Below, one piece after another: positions 10,829 to 19,785 of a stretch of DNA of 64,000 nucleotides; the first letter of the stretch is position 1, and every line of letters begins with the position of its first letter. The DNA is taken from assembly GCF_000721075.1 (NCBI RefSeq), contig NZ_JOEQ01000007.1, positions 124,001-188,000 on the forward strand. The letters are read 5' to 3'. The notes beneath the pieces were generated by a model that worked only from the letters and a program-made list of their open reading frames with translations, was not told where the DNA came from and did not search any database. The position numbers and the translations under genes were made by a program. Source of the DNA: Streptosporangium amethystogenes. Its GTDB lineage: Bacteria; Actinomycetota; Actinomycetes; Streptosporangiales; Streptosporangiaceae.

Positions 10829-10983
10829 CTCCCGGCGAGGACACCGCCGAGATCTCGCGCCACTCCGTACCCCCCGGTGTCCGACGGGTGGTGAATCACA
10901 TCGCATCGGCGCCCCGGTACCTGACGTGTCGCACTATTCTACGTAGCGTTGACACGTTCTCCCGAGCTCACGAAGAGGCGTCA

Positions 10984-12138
10984 GTGACCGCCCCCGCCAA
11001 TGAAACGCTCACGCTTCTTCTCATCGAAGACGACGCGGGCGATGCCTTCCTCGTGGAGGAGCTGCTCGGCGAGGCGGACAACCCACCGAAGATCATATGG
11101 GTGCGGAGCCTGGCCGAGAGCAGGGTCCGGCTGACCTCCGACGTGCAGTGCGTGCTCGTCGATCTCTCCCTGCCCGACGCGACCGGCCTGGAGGCGCTGG
11201 AGCAGGTGCTCTCGATGGCGCCGCATGCCGCCGTGCTCGTGCTGACCGGCCTGAGCGACACCCACGTCGGCGTGGAGGCGGTCGCCGCCGGCGCCCAGGA
11301 CTTCCTGGTCAAGCAGGACGTGGAGGGCCGCCTGCTGGCCCGGGCGATCCGCTACGCGATGGAGCGTAAGCGCGCCGACCTGGCCCAGCGCAGGCTGGTC
11401 GAGGTCGAACTGCTCACCAAGGAGAACTCCCGCCTCGAACGCGGGCTCCTCCCGGTCCCGCTGCTGTCCACCGAGATTCTCGAACACCACGCCCGCTACC
11501 TGCCAGGACGCAGGCGCGCCCTGCTCGCCGGTGACTTCTGGGACACCGTGCAGAGCCCCGACGGCGCCGTCCACGTGGTGGTCGGCGACGTGTGCGGGCA
11601 CGGTCCCGACGAGGCCGCGCTGGGAGTCGCGCTCAGGATCGCCTGGCGGACCCTGGTCCTGGCCGGGCACACCGGCAACGAACTGCTCGGCACGCTGGAG
11701 TCGGTGCTCCGCCTGGAACGCAAGTCGGCGGAGATCTTCACCACCCTGTGCATCGCCACGATCGACCCCACGCTCAGCCACGCGCGGATGCACGTGGTCG
11801 GCCATCCGCCGCCGCTGCTGATCCGCGACGGCGTGATCGGCGTGGTGCCGGGTACCCCCTCGGGGCCGCCACTGGGCATCTTCCAGGACGTGCACTGGTC
11901 GGAGATCGACGTCGTGCTCGGCGACGACTGGTCGCTGCTGCTCTACACCGACGGGCTGATCGAGGCCACCGTGGGCGGCGGCCCCGACCTGCTCGGCACC
12001 GAGGGCCTGCTCAGGCTCGTCCAGGAGCAGGGCGGGATCGAACTCGATCGCCTCATTGAACGCGTCATCGAGCTGAACCGTGACGCGCTCAGCGACGACC
12101 TGGCGACCGTGCTCATCTCACGGAACGGAAAACGATGA
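10984..12138 (+). CDS. Response regulator with PP2C (SpoIIE) phosphatase output
   Basis: The 384-aa protein starts at GTG 10984 after GAAGAGG. Residues 8-125 are a receiver domain: LLLIEDDAGD acidic pocket, phospho-acceptor D60 in CVLVDLSLPD, Lys110 in DFLVKQD. A coiled linker (about 125-155) leads to a PPM/SpoIIE phosphatase domain with metal-binding AGDFWD and GDVCGHG. The design resembles RsbU/RssB-type proteins, which dephosphorylate anti-anti-sigma factors, but no anti-sigma gene is near. It overlaps the next gene by 4 bp and begins a three-gene signalling operon. Confidence 0.93.
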   Translation: MTAPANETLTLLLIEDDAGDAFLVEELLGEADNPPKIIWVRSLAESRVRLTSDVQCVLVDLSLPDATGLEALEQVLSMAPHAAVLVLTGLSDTHVGVEAVAAGAQDFLVKQDVEGRLLARAIRYAMERKRADLAQRRLVEVELLTKENSRLERGLLPVPLLSTEILEHHARYLPGRRRALLAGDFWDTVQSPDGAVHVVVGDVCGHGPDEAALGVALRIAWRTLVLAGHTGNELLGTLESVLRLERKSAEIFTTLCIATIDPTLSHARMHVVGHPPPLLIRDGVIGVVPGTPSGPPLGIFQDVHWSEIDVVLGDDWSLLLYTDGLIEATVGGGPDLLGTEGLLRLVQEQGGIELDRLIERVIELNRDALSDDLATVLISRNGKR

Positions 12139-13748
12139 CCGACCGCTCGGATCACGGCACCCGCCCGCATCCCCTGCCCGCGCTCACCCCCGCGAAAGGT
12201 TTCGGGAGGCTCCCGGTCGGCCGCTGGTTCATGTTCGCCGGGGTGGGCATCGCGCTGGTCTTCATGATCTCGGCCGTCGTCACGATCAGGTCGATCGAGG
12301 ACGCCCGCCAGGCCAGGGAGACCCTGGTGGACGTCATCGACCCGGCGACGCTGCGCACCCTGGAGATCTTCAACGCGCTCACCGCGCAGGAGAGCTCGGT
12401 GCGGACGTACGGCAGGACCAACGAGGAGACCTCCCTGAAGGAGTACCGGGAGGCTCTCACCGCGGAGGACAGGGCGATGGGCGCGCTCAGCGCGCTGCTC
12501 CCCCGGATTCCGGAGCGGCAGACGGTCCGCGCCGAGGTGGCCCACCTGAAGGCCAGTGGCGACGCCTGGCGGCGCGACTACGTCGAACGGGTCATCGCGG
12601 CGGTGCCGACGCTGAAGAGCGACGCCTCCCGGCAGAACGCCACGATCAACGCCACCCGGTTCACCGAGGTCCGGCAGTCCCTCGCGGATCTGCAGGACCA
12701 TCTGAGCCGGCTGCACGAGATCGGCAGCGTCCAGCTCGACCGCGGCTGGCAGGCCCTCTACATCTCGCTCATCGGGGTCGCCACGGCACTGGTCGCGGCC
12801 GCGATCGCCGCGGTCTTCATCGTGCGCCACGCGGTGCTCCGCCCGCTGGCGGAGCTGAACGAGCAGGTACGCGCGGTCGCCCAGGGAGACTTCGACCACA
12901 AACTCAGGGTCGAGCACCCCGCCGAGCTGGCCGAGCTGTCCGGCCACGTCGACGCGATGCGCCGCCGCATCCTCGCCGAGTGGCACCGGGCCTCGGAGAC
13001 GCAGCGCAAGCTGGAGGACCAGGCGACGGAGCTGAGGCGCTCCAACAGCGAACTGGAGCAGTTCGCCTACGTGGCCAGCCACGACCTGCAGGAGCCGCTG
13101 CGCAAGGTGGCCAGCTTCACCCAGATGCTGGAACAGCGCTACAGCGACCAGCTCGACGACCGCGCCAAGCAGTACATCGCCTTCGCGGTCGACGGCGCCA
13201 AGCGCATGCAGATGCTGATCAACGACCTGCTCGACTTCTCCCGGGTCGGCAGGATGGGCGGCGAACGTATCGACATCGACGCCGAGGGGCCGCTGAGGGC
13301 CGCGCTGAACAACCTCGCCGCGCCGATCGAGGACACCGGCGCGACGGTGACCCACGACGAGCTGCCTCGGGTGTACGGCAACCGGGTGCAGCTCACCCAG
13401 CTCTTCCAGAACCTCATCGGCAACGCGATCAAGTTCCGCTCGGAGGATCCACCGAAGGTCCACATCGGGGTGCGGCGCGACGGGGACATGTGGGAGTTCT
13501 CCTGCACCGACAACGGCATCGGCATCGACAGTAAATACACTGACCGCATCTTCCTGATCTTCCAGCGTCTGCACGGGCGTGACGTCTACGCGGGCACCGG
13601 CATCGGGTTGGCTCTCTGCAAGAAAATCGTCGAGTACCATGGCGGTCGCATCTGGGTGGACACCGAGGACAGCGAACCTGAGAACACCACCAGAACCGGT
13701 ACGACCTTCCGCTGGACCTTTCCCTCAGGAGAAACCGCTGATGAATGA
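12135..13748 (+). CDS. CHASE3-HAMP sensor histidine kinase
   Basis: A 537-residue membrane kinase. A first transmembrane helix (about 30-52) is followed by a roughly 155-residue extracytoplasmic CHASE3-like helical sensor, a second helix (about 207-230) and a HAMP linker ([10 protein letters not shown] to RVEHPAEL). The phospho-acceptor is H316 in [14 protein letters not shown], the phytochrome-like HisKA form. The ATPase domain has [16 protein letters not shown] and GTGIGLAL. It overlaps the receiver-PP2C gene by 4 bp upstream and the Rcp-like receiver by 8 bp downstream, so all three are probably co-translated. The signal sensed is unknown. Confidence 0.93.
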   Translation: MTDRSDHGTRPHPLPALTPAKGFGRLPVGRWFMFAGVGIALVFMISAVVTIRSIEDARQARETLVDVIDPATLRTLEIFNALTAQESSVRTYGRTNEETSLKEYREALTAEDRAMGALSALLPRIPERQTVRAEVAHLKASGDAWRRDYVERVIAAVPTLKSDASRQNATINATRFTEVRQSLADLQDHLSRLHEIGSVQLDRGWQALYISLIGVATALVAAAIAAVFIVRHAVLRPLAELNEQVRAVAQGDFDHKLRVEHPAELAELSGHVDAMRRRILAEWHRASETQRKLEDQATELRRSNSELEQFAYVASHDLQEPLRKVASFTQMLEQRYSDQLDDRAKQYIAFAVDGAKRMQMLINDLLDFSRVGRMGGERIDIDAEGPLRAALNNLAAPIEDTGATVTHDELPRVYGNRVQLTQLFQNLIGNAIKFRSEDPPKVHIGVRRDGDMWEFSCTDNGIGIDSKYTDRIFLIFQRLHGRDVYAGTGIGLALCKKIVEYHGGRIWVDTEDSEPENTTRTGTTFRWTFPSGETADE

Positions 13749-14190
13749 CCTGCGCTGGATCGACGTCCTGCTGGTCGAGGACGACCCGGGCGACGTCCTG
13801 CTGACGCGGGAGGCGTTCGAGCTCAACAAGGTCCGCAACAAGCTGCACGTGGTCAACGACGGCGAGCAGGCCATGTCCTTCCTCCGCAAGGAGGGCGAGT
13901 TCGCCGACGTACCCCGGCCCGACCTGATCCTGCTCGACCTCAACCTGCCCCGCAAGGACGGCCGGGAGGTGCTCCAGGACATCAAGGCCGACGAGAAGCT
14001 CCGCGGGATCCCGGTGGTGGTGCTGACCACGTCGGAGTCCGAGGAGGACATCCTGCGCAGCTACAACCTGCACGCCAACGCCTACGTCTCCAAGCCCGTC
14101 GACTTCGACCAGTTCATCAGCGTGGTCCGGCGGATCGACGACTTCTTCGTGACCGTCGTCAAGCTGCCCACCTCCGGCCAGCACTACTGA
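13741..14190 (+). CDS. Rcp1-like single-domain response regulator
   Basis: A stand-alone receiver of 149 aa that starts at ATG 13741 after TCAGGAGA. It carries LLVEDDPGD, phospho-acceptor D66 in [13 protein letters not shown], the Thr pair in [12 protein letters not shown] and the conserved Lys in YVSKPVDF. Receivers of this subfamily pair with phytochrome-like kinases and have no output domain. It may be a phosphate sink or relay between the kinase and the PP2C receiver two genes upstream (inference). Confidence 0.92.
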   Translation: MNDLRWIDVLLVEDDPGDVLLTREAFELNKVRNKLHVVNDGEQAMSFLRKEGEFADVPRPDLILLDLNLPRKDGREVLQDIKADEKLRGIPVVVLTTSESEEDILRSYNLHANAYVSKPVDFDQFISVVRRIDDFFVTVVKLPTSGQHY

Positions 14191-14199
14191 CGACACGCC

Positions 14200-14235
14200 A
14201 CGCCCGGCGGCGGGGTCTCCCGGCCCGCCGGGCGT
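14200..14235 (+). terminator. Hairpin terminator after the signalling operon
   Basis: A perfect 11-bp stem, ACGCCCGGCGG with CCGCCGGGCGT, and a 14-base loop, 10 bp after the receiver stop. No T-run follows, as is common in high-GC actinomycetes. Confidence 0.65.
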
Positions 14236-14341
14236 CGTCCATCCGGGCGGGATTCCCGCGCCCGTTTTCACGACCCCCGAGACCTCCCTGTGATCGTCCA
14301 CCTCCTGAGACGTCGCAGGCAGGGCACCTCTGCGCACCAAC

Positions 14342-14390
14342 GTGACAGGAATCACACCTGGTCAGTGAAATTGTAAGTGACCTCTCTCAC
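14342..14390. promoter_or_regulatory. Two CRP/FNR-type palindromes upstream of type F-like sdh operon
   Basis: GTGA-N6-TCAC occurs twice: 14342-14355 (spacer CAGGAA) and 14377-14390 (spacer CCTCTC). Their centres are 35 bp apart. Each matches the core of CRP-family sites (TGTGA-N6-TCACA). They lie 147-195 bp before the sdhC ATG in an otherwise empty 346-bp gap (14191-14536), the rest of which holds the upstream terminator and presumably the promoter. A cAMP- or redox-responsive Crp/Fnr regulator is inferred; no such gene is in the window. Confidence 0.6.
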
Positions 14391-14536
14391 ATAACCCCCG
14401 GGCTCCGCCGTAACGTATCCCCCACCAACATGCGCGCGCACGTGTGAGCCGGCGCGACCATGGCCCAGCGCGCGGCACAACTGAAACGACCCGGACCCCA
14501 AGGCGAGCGGGGTTCGCGGGAGGTGGAGAGGTCTCG

Positions 14537-15322
14537 ATGACCCAGACAACGGCCGAGAGCCCGGCCAGAAGGCAACGTGCGCAGATCAAGGAGCGCACCC
14601 TGCGAACCGACCCGTGGTGGCGCTATCCACTGGTCACATTCATCATCTTCACGGCATTCGTCGTCTACGCCACGTGGACGATCTTCGACGCGAGCTACTT
14701 CGTGTCCCCCTATCACGCACCGTTCACATCACCCTGCCTGGCGACGAGCTGCCCCGAGGAGGCGCGGCTGTTCGGCCTCGCCCCGTTCGGCGACTGGTAC
14801 ACGCTGCCCCCGGCCCTGCTGATCCTCGGTTTTCCCGGGGGGTTCCGCCTCACCTGCTACTACTACCGCAAGGCCTACTACCGGGGCTTCTGGCTCTCGC
14901 CCCCGGCGTGCGGGGTGGCCGAGCCGCACAAGAAGTACACTGGTGAGTCACGCTTCCCGTTGATTCTTCAGAACATTCACCGCTACTTCTTCTACGCGGC
15001 GATCGTCATCGGCCTCATCCTGGCGTACGACGCGGTGAAGGCGCTGATCGCCAAGCCGGGCGGCCTGGGCACCTGGATCCTGATCGTCAACGCGATCCTC
15101 ATCAACCTGTACACGCTGTCGTGCCACTCCTGCCGACACATCACGGCCGGGCGCCTGAACCACTTCTCCAAGCACCCGATCCGCTACCGGGCCTGGGGCA
15201 TCGTCTCGAAGCTCAACGCCAAGCACCAGGAGCTCGCACTGATCTCCATGTTCAGCATCATGGGCGCCGACCTCTACGTCCGCCTGGTCGCCAAGAACAT
15301 CATCGCCTTCCCGTTCGTATAA
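14537..15322 (+). CDS. sdhC: Succinate dehydrogenase membrane subunit, type F (mycobacterial Sdh1) class
   Basis: Starts at ATG 14537 after GGTGGAGAGG; 261 aa with about five transmembrane helices. It shares no motif with the dihaem anchor at 8936-9697. Several Cys stand out: SPCLATSCPEE, LTCYYYRKA, SPPACGV, and LSCHSCRHITAG at the end of a helix followed by LNHFSKHP. In the mycobacterial Sdh1 complex the membrane subunit binds a Rieske-type [2Fe-2S] cluster through Cys and His, in place of haem. The CHSCRH segment is a good candidate for that site here (inference from motif). First gene of an sdhC-A-B operon behind two CRP-like sites. Confidence 0.85.
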   Translation: MTQTTAESPARRQRAQIKERTLRTDPWWRYPLVTFIIFTAFVVYATWTIFDASYFVSPYHAPFTSPCLATSCPEEARLFGLAPFGDWYTLPPALLILGFPGGFRLTCYYYRKAYYRGFWLSPPACGVAEPHKKYTGESRFPLILQNIHRYFFYAAIVIGLILAYDAVKALIAKPGGLGTWILIVNAILINLYTLSCHSCRHITAGRLNHFSKHPIRYRAWGIVSKLNAKHQELALISMFSIMGADLYVRLVAKNIIAFPFV

Positions 15323-15331
15323 GGATCACCT

Positions 15332-17224
15332 GTGGAAATCGAGCGTCACGAATACGACGTCGTCGTCATCGGCGCCGGCGGTGCGGGGCTGCGGGCGGCC
15401 ATCGAGGCCCGCCAGCAGGGCAAGCGGACGGCGATCGTCTGCAAGTCCCTGTTCGGCAAGGCGCACACGGTCATGGCCGAGGGCGGCGCCGCCGCCGCCA
15501 TGGGCAACGTCAACAGCGACGACAACTGGATGGTGCACTTCCGCGACACCATGCGCGGCGGCAAGTTCCTCAACAACTGGAGGATGGCCGAGCTGCACGC
15601 CAAGGAGGCGCCCGACCGGGTCTGGGAGCTGGAGGCGTGGGGCGCGCTGTTCGACCGCACCAAGGACGGCAAGATCAGCCAGCGTAACTTCGGCGGGCAC
15701 GAGTACCCGAGGCTGGCCCACGTCGGTGACCGCACCGGCCTGGAGCTGATCCGAACCCTGCAGCAGCGGGTGGTCGCGCTCCAGCAGGAGGACGAGAAGC
15801 TGCACGGTGACGCCGAGGCGTACATCAAGGTCTTCCAGGAATGCACGGTGACCCGCCTGCTCAAGGACGGCGACGCCATCTGTGGCGCCTTCGGCTACTG
15901 GCGGGAGAACGGCAAGCTCATCCTGTTCGACGCCCCCGCGATCGTGCTGGCCACCGGCGGCATCGGCAAGTCGTACGTGGTCACGTCCAACTCGTGGGAG
16001 TACACCGGCGACGGCCACGCGCTGGCCCTGCTGGCCGGGGCGAACCTGATCAACATGGAGTTCATCCAGTTCCATCCCACCGGGATGGTCTGGCCGCCCT
16101 CGGTCCGCGGCATCCTCGTCACCGAGTCCGTCCGCGGTGACGGCGGGGTGCTGAGGAACTCCGAGGGCAAGCGCTTCATGTTCGACTACATCCCCGAGGT
16201 GTTCAAGGACAAGTACGCCACCTCCGAGGAGGAGGGCGACCGCTGGTACACCGACCAGGCCAACAACCGCCGCCCTCCGGAGCTGCTCCCCCGTGACGAG
16301 GTCGCGCGGGCCATCAACTCCGAGGTGAAGGCGGGACGCGGATCACCCCAGGGCGGCGTCTACCTCGACGTCTCCACCCGCCTCCCGGCCGCCGAGATCA
16401 TCAAGCGGCTGCCGTCGATGCACCACCAGTTCAAGGAACTGGCCGACGTCGACATCACCAAGGAGGCCATGCAGGTCGGCCCGACCTGCCACTACATCAT
16501 GGGCGGCGTCGAGGTCGACGCCGACACCGGCGCGGCGGCCGTACCCGGCCTGTTCGCGGCCGGTGAGGTCTCCGGCGGCATGCACGGCTCCAACCGGCTG
16601 GGCGGTAACTCGCTGTCCGACCTGCTGGTGTTCGGCCGCCGCGCGGGCATGGGAGCGGCCTCGTACGTGGACGGCCTGGCCACCCGGCCGAAGATCTCCG
16701 AGGAGTCCGTGGCCACGGCGAGCGCGGAGGCGCTGGCCCCGCTGGAGCGCTCGGGCGAGAACCCGTACGAGGTCCACCACGAGCTGCAGCGGACGATGAA
16801 CGAGCTGGTCGGCATCATCCGCAAGTCCGAGGAGGTCTCCGAGGCGCTGGAGGCGGTGGAGAAGCTCAAGGAGCGGGCCCAGAACGTCGGCGCGGCCGGC
16901 AGCCGGATCTACAACCCGGGCTGGCACCTCGCCCTCGACCTGCGCAACATGCTCCTGGTCTCGGAGTGCGTGGCGAAGGCGGCGCTGCTGCGCGAGGAGA
17001 GCCGCGGCGGCCACACCCGTGACGACTTCCCGGTCATGTCCGCCGAGTGGCGGACCAAGATCCTGCGCTGCGCCCTCACCCCGGACGGCTCCGGCATCGC
17101 GGTCGAGGAGCAGGTCCAGACCGCGATGCGGGACGACCTCATCACGCTGTTCGACCGCGACGAGCTGAAGAAGTACATCACCGAGGAAGAGCTGGCCGCC
17201 TTTGACGCGCTGGCCAAGGAGTAA
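15332..17224 (+). CDS. sdhA: Succinate dehydrogenase flavoprotein, type F (mycobacterial Sdh1) class
   Basis: The protein has 630 aa and starts at GTG 15332, 9 bp after sdhC. The FAD motif is VVVIGAGGAGLRAAIEARQ, the likely flavinylation segment is FGKAHTVMAEGGAAAA, and the active-site region includes FHPTG and HGSNRLGGNSLSDLL. The block around WRMAELHAKEAPDRVWELE is typical of mycobacterial Sdh1 flavoproteins rather than the type B paralogue at 6951-8879. It catalyses succinate/fumarate interconversion at the cytoplasmic face. The stop is 2 bp before sdhB. Confidence 0.95.
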   Translation: MEIERHEYDVVVIGAGGAGLRAAIEARQQGKRTAIVCKSLFGKAHTVMAEGGAAAAMGNVNSDDNWMVHFRDTMRGGKFLNNWRMAELHAKEAPDRVWELEAWGALFDRTKDGKISQRNFGGHEYPRLAHVGDRTGLELIRTLQQRVVALQQEDEKLHGDAEAYIKVFQECTVTRLLKDGDAICGAFGYWRENGKLILFDAPAIVLATGGIGKSYVVTSNSWEYTGDGHALALLAGANLINMEFIQFHPTGMVWPPSVRGILVTESVRGDGGVLRNSEGKRFMFDYIPEVFKDKYATSEEEGDRWYTDQANNRRPPELLPRDEVARAINSEVKAGRGSPQGGVYLDVSTRLPAAEIIKRLPSMHHQFKELADVDITKEAMQVGPTCHYIMGGVEVDADTGAAAVPGLFAAGEVSGGMHGSNRLGGNSLSDLLVFGRRAGMGAASYVDGLATRPKISEESVATASAEALAPLERSGENPYEVHHELQRTMNELVGIIRKSEEVSEALEAVEKLKERAQNVGAAGSRIYNPGWHLALDLRNMLLVSECVAKAALLREESRGGHTRDDFPVMSAEWRTKILRCALTPDGSGIAVEEQVQTAMRDDLITLFDRDELKKYITEEELAAFDALAKE

Positions 17225-17226
17225 CC

Positions 17227-17988
17227 ATGAGTTACAAGGCGAAGTTCCGCGTCTGGCGGGGCGAGGGCGGCGAGGGCAAGCTTGAGGACTTCACCGTCGA
17301 GGTGAACGAGGGCGAGGTCGTTCTCGACATCATCCACCGGCTCCAGGCGACCCAGGCCCCCGACCTCGCCGTCCGCTGGAACTGCAAGGCCGGCAAGTGC
17401 GGCTCGTGCTCCATGGAGATCAACGGCAGGCCGAAGCTCGGGTGCATGACCCGGATGTCCACCTTCAGCGAGGAGGAGACGATCACCGTGACGCCCATGC
17501 GGACGTTCCCGGTGATCAAGGACCTCGTCACGGACGTCTCGTACAACTACCAGAAGGCCAGGGAGATCCCGTCCTTCACCCCTCCGGCCGACGTGAAGCC
17601 GGGCGAATACCGCATGCAGCAGATCGACGTCGAGCGGTCCCAGGAGTTCCGCAAGTGCATCGAGTGCTTCATGTGCAACAACGTCTGTCACGTCATCCGT
17701 GACCACGAGGAGAACAAGCCCGGCTTCGCCGGTCCGCGCTTCCTGATGCGGATCGCCGAGCTGGACATGCACCCGTACGACGTGGCCGACCGCAAGGACT
17801 CCGCTCAGGAGGAGCACGGCCTGGGCTACTGCAACATCACCAAGTGCTGCACCGAGGTCTGCCCCGAGCACATCAAGATCACTGACAACGCGCTGATCCC
17901 CATGAAGGAGCGCGTCGCCGACCGGAAGTACGATCCGCTGGTCTGGCTGGGCAACAAGATCTTCAAGCGTTCCAGCTCGAAGAGCTGA
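17227..17988 (+). CDS. sdhB: Succinate dehydrogenase iron-sulfur subunit, type F class
   Basis: The 253-residue protein carries the [2Fe-2S] set in NCKAGKCGSCSMEING plus GCMTR. The C-terminal cluster motifs are CIECFMCNNVC and CNITKCCTEVCPEH. The first C-terminal motif lacks the usual trailing Pro (NNVCHV). It transfers electrons to the membrane subunit encoded first in the operon. A perfect hairpin follows the stop. Together with the second set at 6129-9697, the strain encodes two complete, structurally different complex II enzymes within 12 kb. Confidence 0.95.
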   Translation: MSYKAKFRVWRGEGGEGKLEDFTVEVNEGEVVLDIIHRLQATQAPDLAVRWNCKAGKCGSCSMEINGRPKLGCMTRMSTFSEEETITVTPMRTFPVIKDLVTDVSYNYQKAREIPSFTPPADVKPGEYRMQQIDVERSQEFRKCIECFMCNNVCHVIRDHEENKPGFAGPRFLMRIAELDMHPYDVADRKDSAQEEHGLGYCNITKCCTEVCPEHIKITDNALIPMKERVADRKYDPLVWLGNKIFKRSSSKS

Positions 17989-17994
17989 CCCCCG

Positions 17995-18043
17995 CACGGC
18001 GGCGCCGCCCACGGGGCTCTCCCCGGGCGGCGCCGCCGTGTTT
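17995..18043 (+). terminator. Rho-independent terminator of the type F sdh operon
   Basis: A perfect 16-bp stem: CACGGCGGCGCCGCCC (17995-18010) pairs with its complement at 18025-18040, with a 14-base loop, then TTT. It starts 6 bp after the sdhB stop. Confidence 0.85.
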
Positions 18044-18201
18044 CCCCGATGTTCCAAGAAGCACCCGACCTGCCACGGCGCTCAGACCTTCGCGATCTTC
18101 CGCGGTGTCTCAGGCCGGCGGCGCGACCAGGGGTGAGAACGGTTCCAGAGGCCGGGGAGAACCGCGACCGGCCACGGCGGTGACCGCCGGGCCGGTGGAG
18201 G

Positions 18202-19710
18202 TCAGGTGGAGCGGCGGAAGAGACCGCGCTTCTTCTTGCCGCTGTCCTGGCCGGGGAGCGGGTAGACCGCCGTCGAGGCCGGCCCCACGGGAGGCTGCTC
18301 TCCGGCGTCCGGCCGATCACCGGGGCCACCGTGGATCCCCGGGCCCCCGGGTCCGATCAGCGTCGCCGGATCACCGCCGGGGCCGCCGGGACCGCCGGGA
18401 CCGCCGGGACCATGGTGAACCGGCGGGCCGCCACTGCCGTGAGCCCCACTGTGAAAACCGGCCTGAGCCCCGCCGACGGGGCCCCCGTGGCCGCCTTGGG
18501 CGGGCTCCTGCGGAAACGGCGCCCCGGGGAACTCGGGCTGCCCCTGAGGGAAACGCCCCTCGCCAGGCTCGGGGCCGAGGTTCTCCTGCCGGCCGGGCCG
18601 GGTACGCTCGTCCGGCCCACCCTGTGGTTCGGGTCCGAGAGGCTGGAAATCGCCCTGGGGGCGGCCCGACAGGTTCCGGTCGTCCTGCGGTTCCTGGCCG
18701 AAGGGCTGGGCGCCGTGGGAGACGCCCTCCTGCCCCGCCGGGCCGTAGGGCATGGTCTGCCGGCCGTACGGGTCGCCGTAGCCGGGCGCGGGCATGTACG
18801 CCGTCGTCTGCTCGTAGCCGTAGGGGTACTGCCCGGGGGCGTAACCCTCCGGGTAGACCGGAGGGTACATCTGCATCGGGACGAGGCTGATGATCGGCGC
18901 GTAGGCCGTGCCGCTCTGGTAGGGGCCGGGAACGAAACCGGGTCCGGCGGCGTAGCCGGGACCGCCGTGATAGGCCATCGGGTCCATCGAATCGACGCGG
19001 GGCCCCATTCCCCGGGGGCCGGCCCGACGGATGGCCGCGGCATGGGCCAGGCGGCGCAGCCTGCCCTCGAAGATCAGAACGGCGAACAGCACCAGCAGCA
19101 CCAGGATCAGCGCCGGGATGCCGAGCTGACGGCTCAGCGTGGCCCCGTCAAACTCGGCGTTCGCGTTGCGGATCTCGGACACAGAGGAACCGGAGGCGTT
19201 CTCGTCGAACGTGGCGCTCTCTTCGGGAGCAGGCGTGGCGGACGGCAGCGTGGCCGGCGGGGTGTTGGTCGGGAACTGGACCTCTGGTTCCTCGGACGTC
19301 GAAGGGCTGGTCCCGGTCTCCGGCGGAGCGATCGGGGCCGCGCTCTCCTGGGCCGGCGGAGCGGCCGACTCCTGCGCGGGTGGCGGGGTCGTGGTCTTCG
19401 GAGGCTTCGTCGTCGGCGGGACGGTCACCGTGGTGGTCACGGTCTTCTGCGGGGCCGGGGTCTCCTCCGGGGTGCCGCCCCCGGGCTCCTCGGTGACCGT
19501 GACCGTGACCATCGGCGTGGGTTCCTCACAGGGCCCCGCCGGATCGACGTCACATCCGGGGATGTACGACGGGTCGACAACCATCGTCCTGACCGTCGCG
19601 CCGGCCACGGAGGAACCGGCCAGCGGTGCCACGACGACCAGGAAGGCACCGCTGATCCCCAAAGACATCACAACGGCGGAGACAGCTGCCCTGAGCCGTG
19701 CTCGCGTCAC
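18202..19710 (-). CDS. Type I membrane protein with Pro/Thr-rich ectodomain and Gly/Pro-rich tail, unknown function
   Basis: GTG 19710 is preceded by GGAGGGCACCG; a TTG at 19746 is in frame but lacks a site. The product is 502 aa. Residues 1-39 look like a signal peptide. A Pro/Thr/Ser-rich extracellular segment (about 40-190) contains VTVTVTEEP, TTTVTVPPTTKPPK and two PPAQESAA repeats. One transmembrane helix (about 196-216, IPALILVLLVLFAVLIF) is followed by basic residues. The C-terminal 280 residues are Gly/Pro/Tyr/Gln-rich, with PGGPGGPGG-type repeats, and should be cytoplasmic. Not a recognised family. It runs in the same direction as the next Gly/Pro protein and the channel operon upstream. 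A surface-scaffold role is inference. Confidence 0.7.
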   Translation of the reverse strand: MTRARLRAAVSAVVMSLGISGAFLVVVAPLAGSSVAGATVRTMVVDPSYIPGCDVDPAGPCEEPTPMVTVTVTEEPGGGTPEETPAPQKTVTTTVTVPPTTKPPKTTTPPPAQESAAPPAQESAAPIAPPETGTSPSTSEEPEVQFPTNTPPATLPSATPAPEESATFDENASGSSVSEIRNANAEFDGATLSRQLGIPALILVLLVLFAVLIFEGRLRRLAHAAAIRRAGPRGMGPRVDSMDPMAYHGGPGYAAGPGFVPGPYQSGTAYAPIISLVPMQMYPPVYPEGYAPGQYPYGYEQTTAYMPAPGYGDPYGRQTMPYGPAGQEGVSHGAQPFGQEPQDDRNLSGRPQGDFQPLGPEPQGGPDERTRPGRQENLGPEPGEGRFPQGQPEFPGAPFPQEPAQGGHGGPVGGAQAGFHSGAHGSGGPPVHHGPGGPGGPGGPGGDPATLIGPGGPGIHGGPGDRPDAGEQPPVGPASTAVYPLPGQDSGKKKRGLFRRST

Positions 19711-19785
19711 CGGTGCCCTCCGCGCAATCAACCATGAACACGTCAAAGAAATACTAGTTGGGCAAAAGTAACAGTAAATCGCCTT

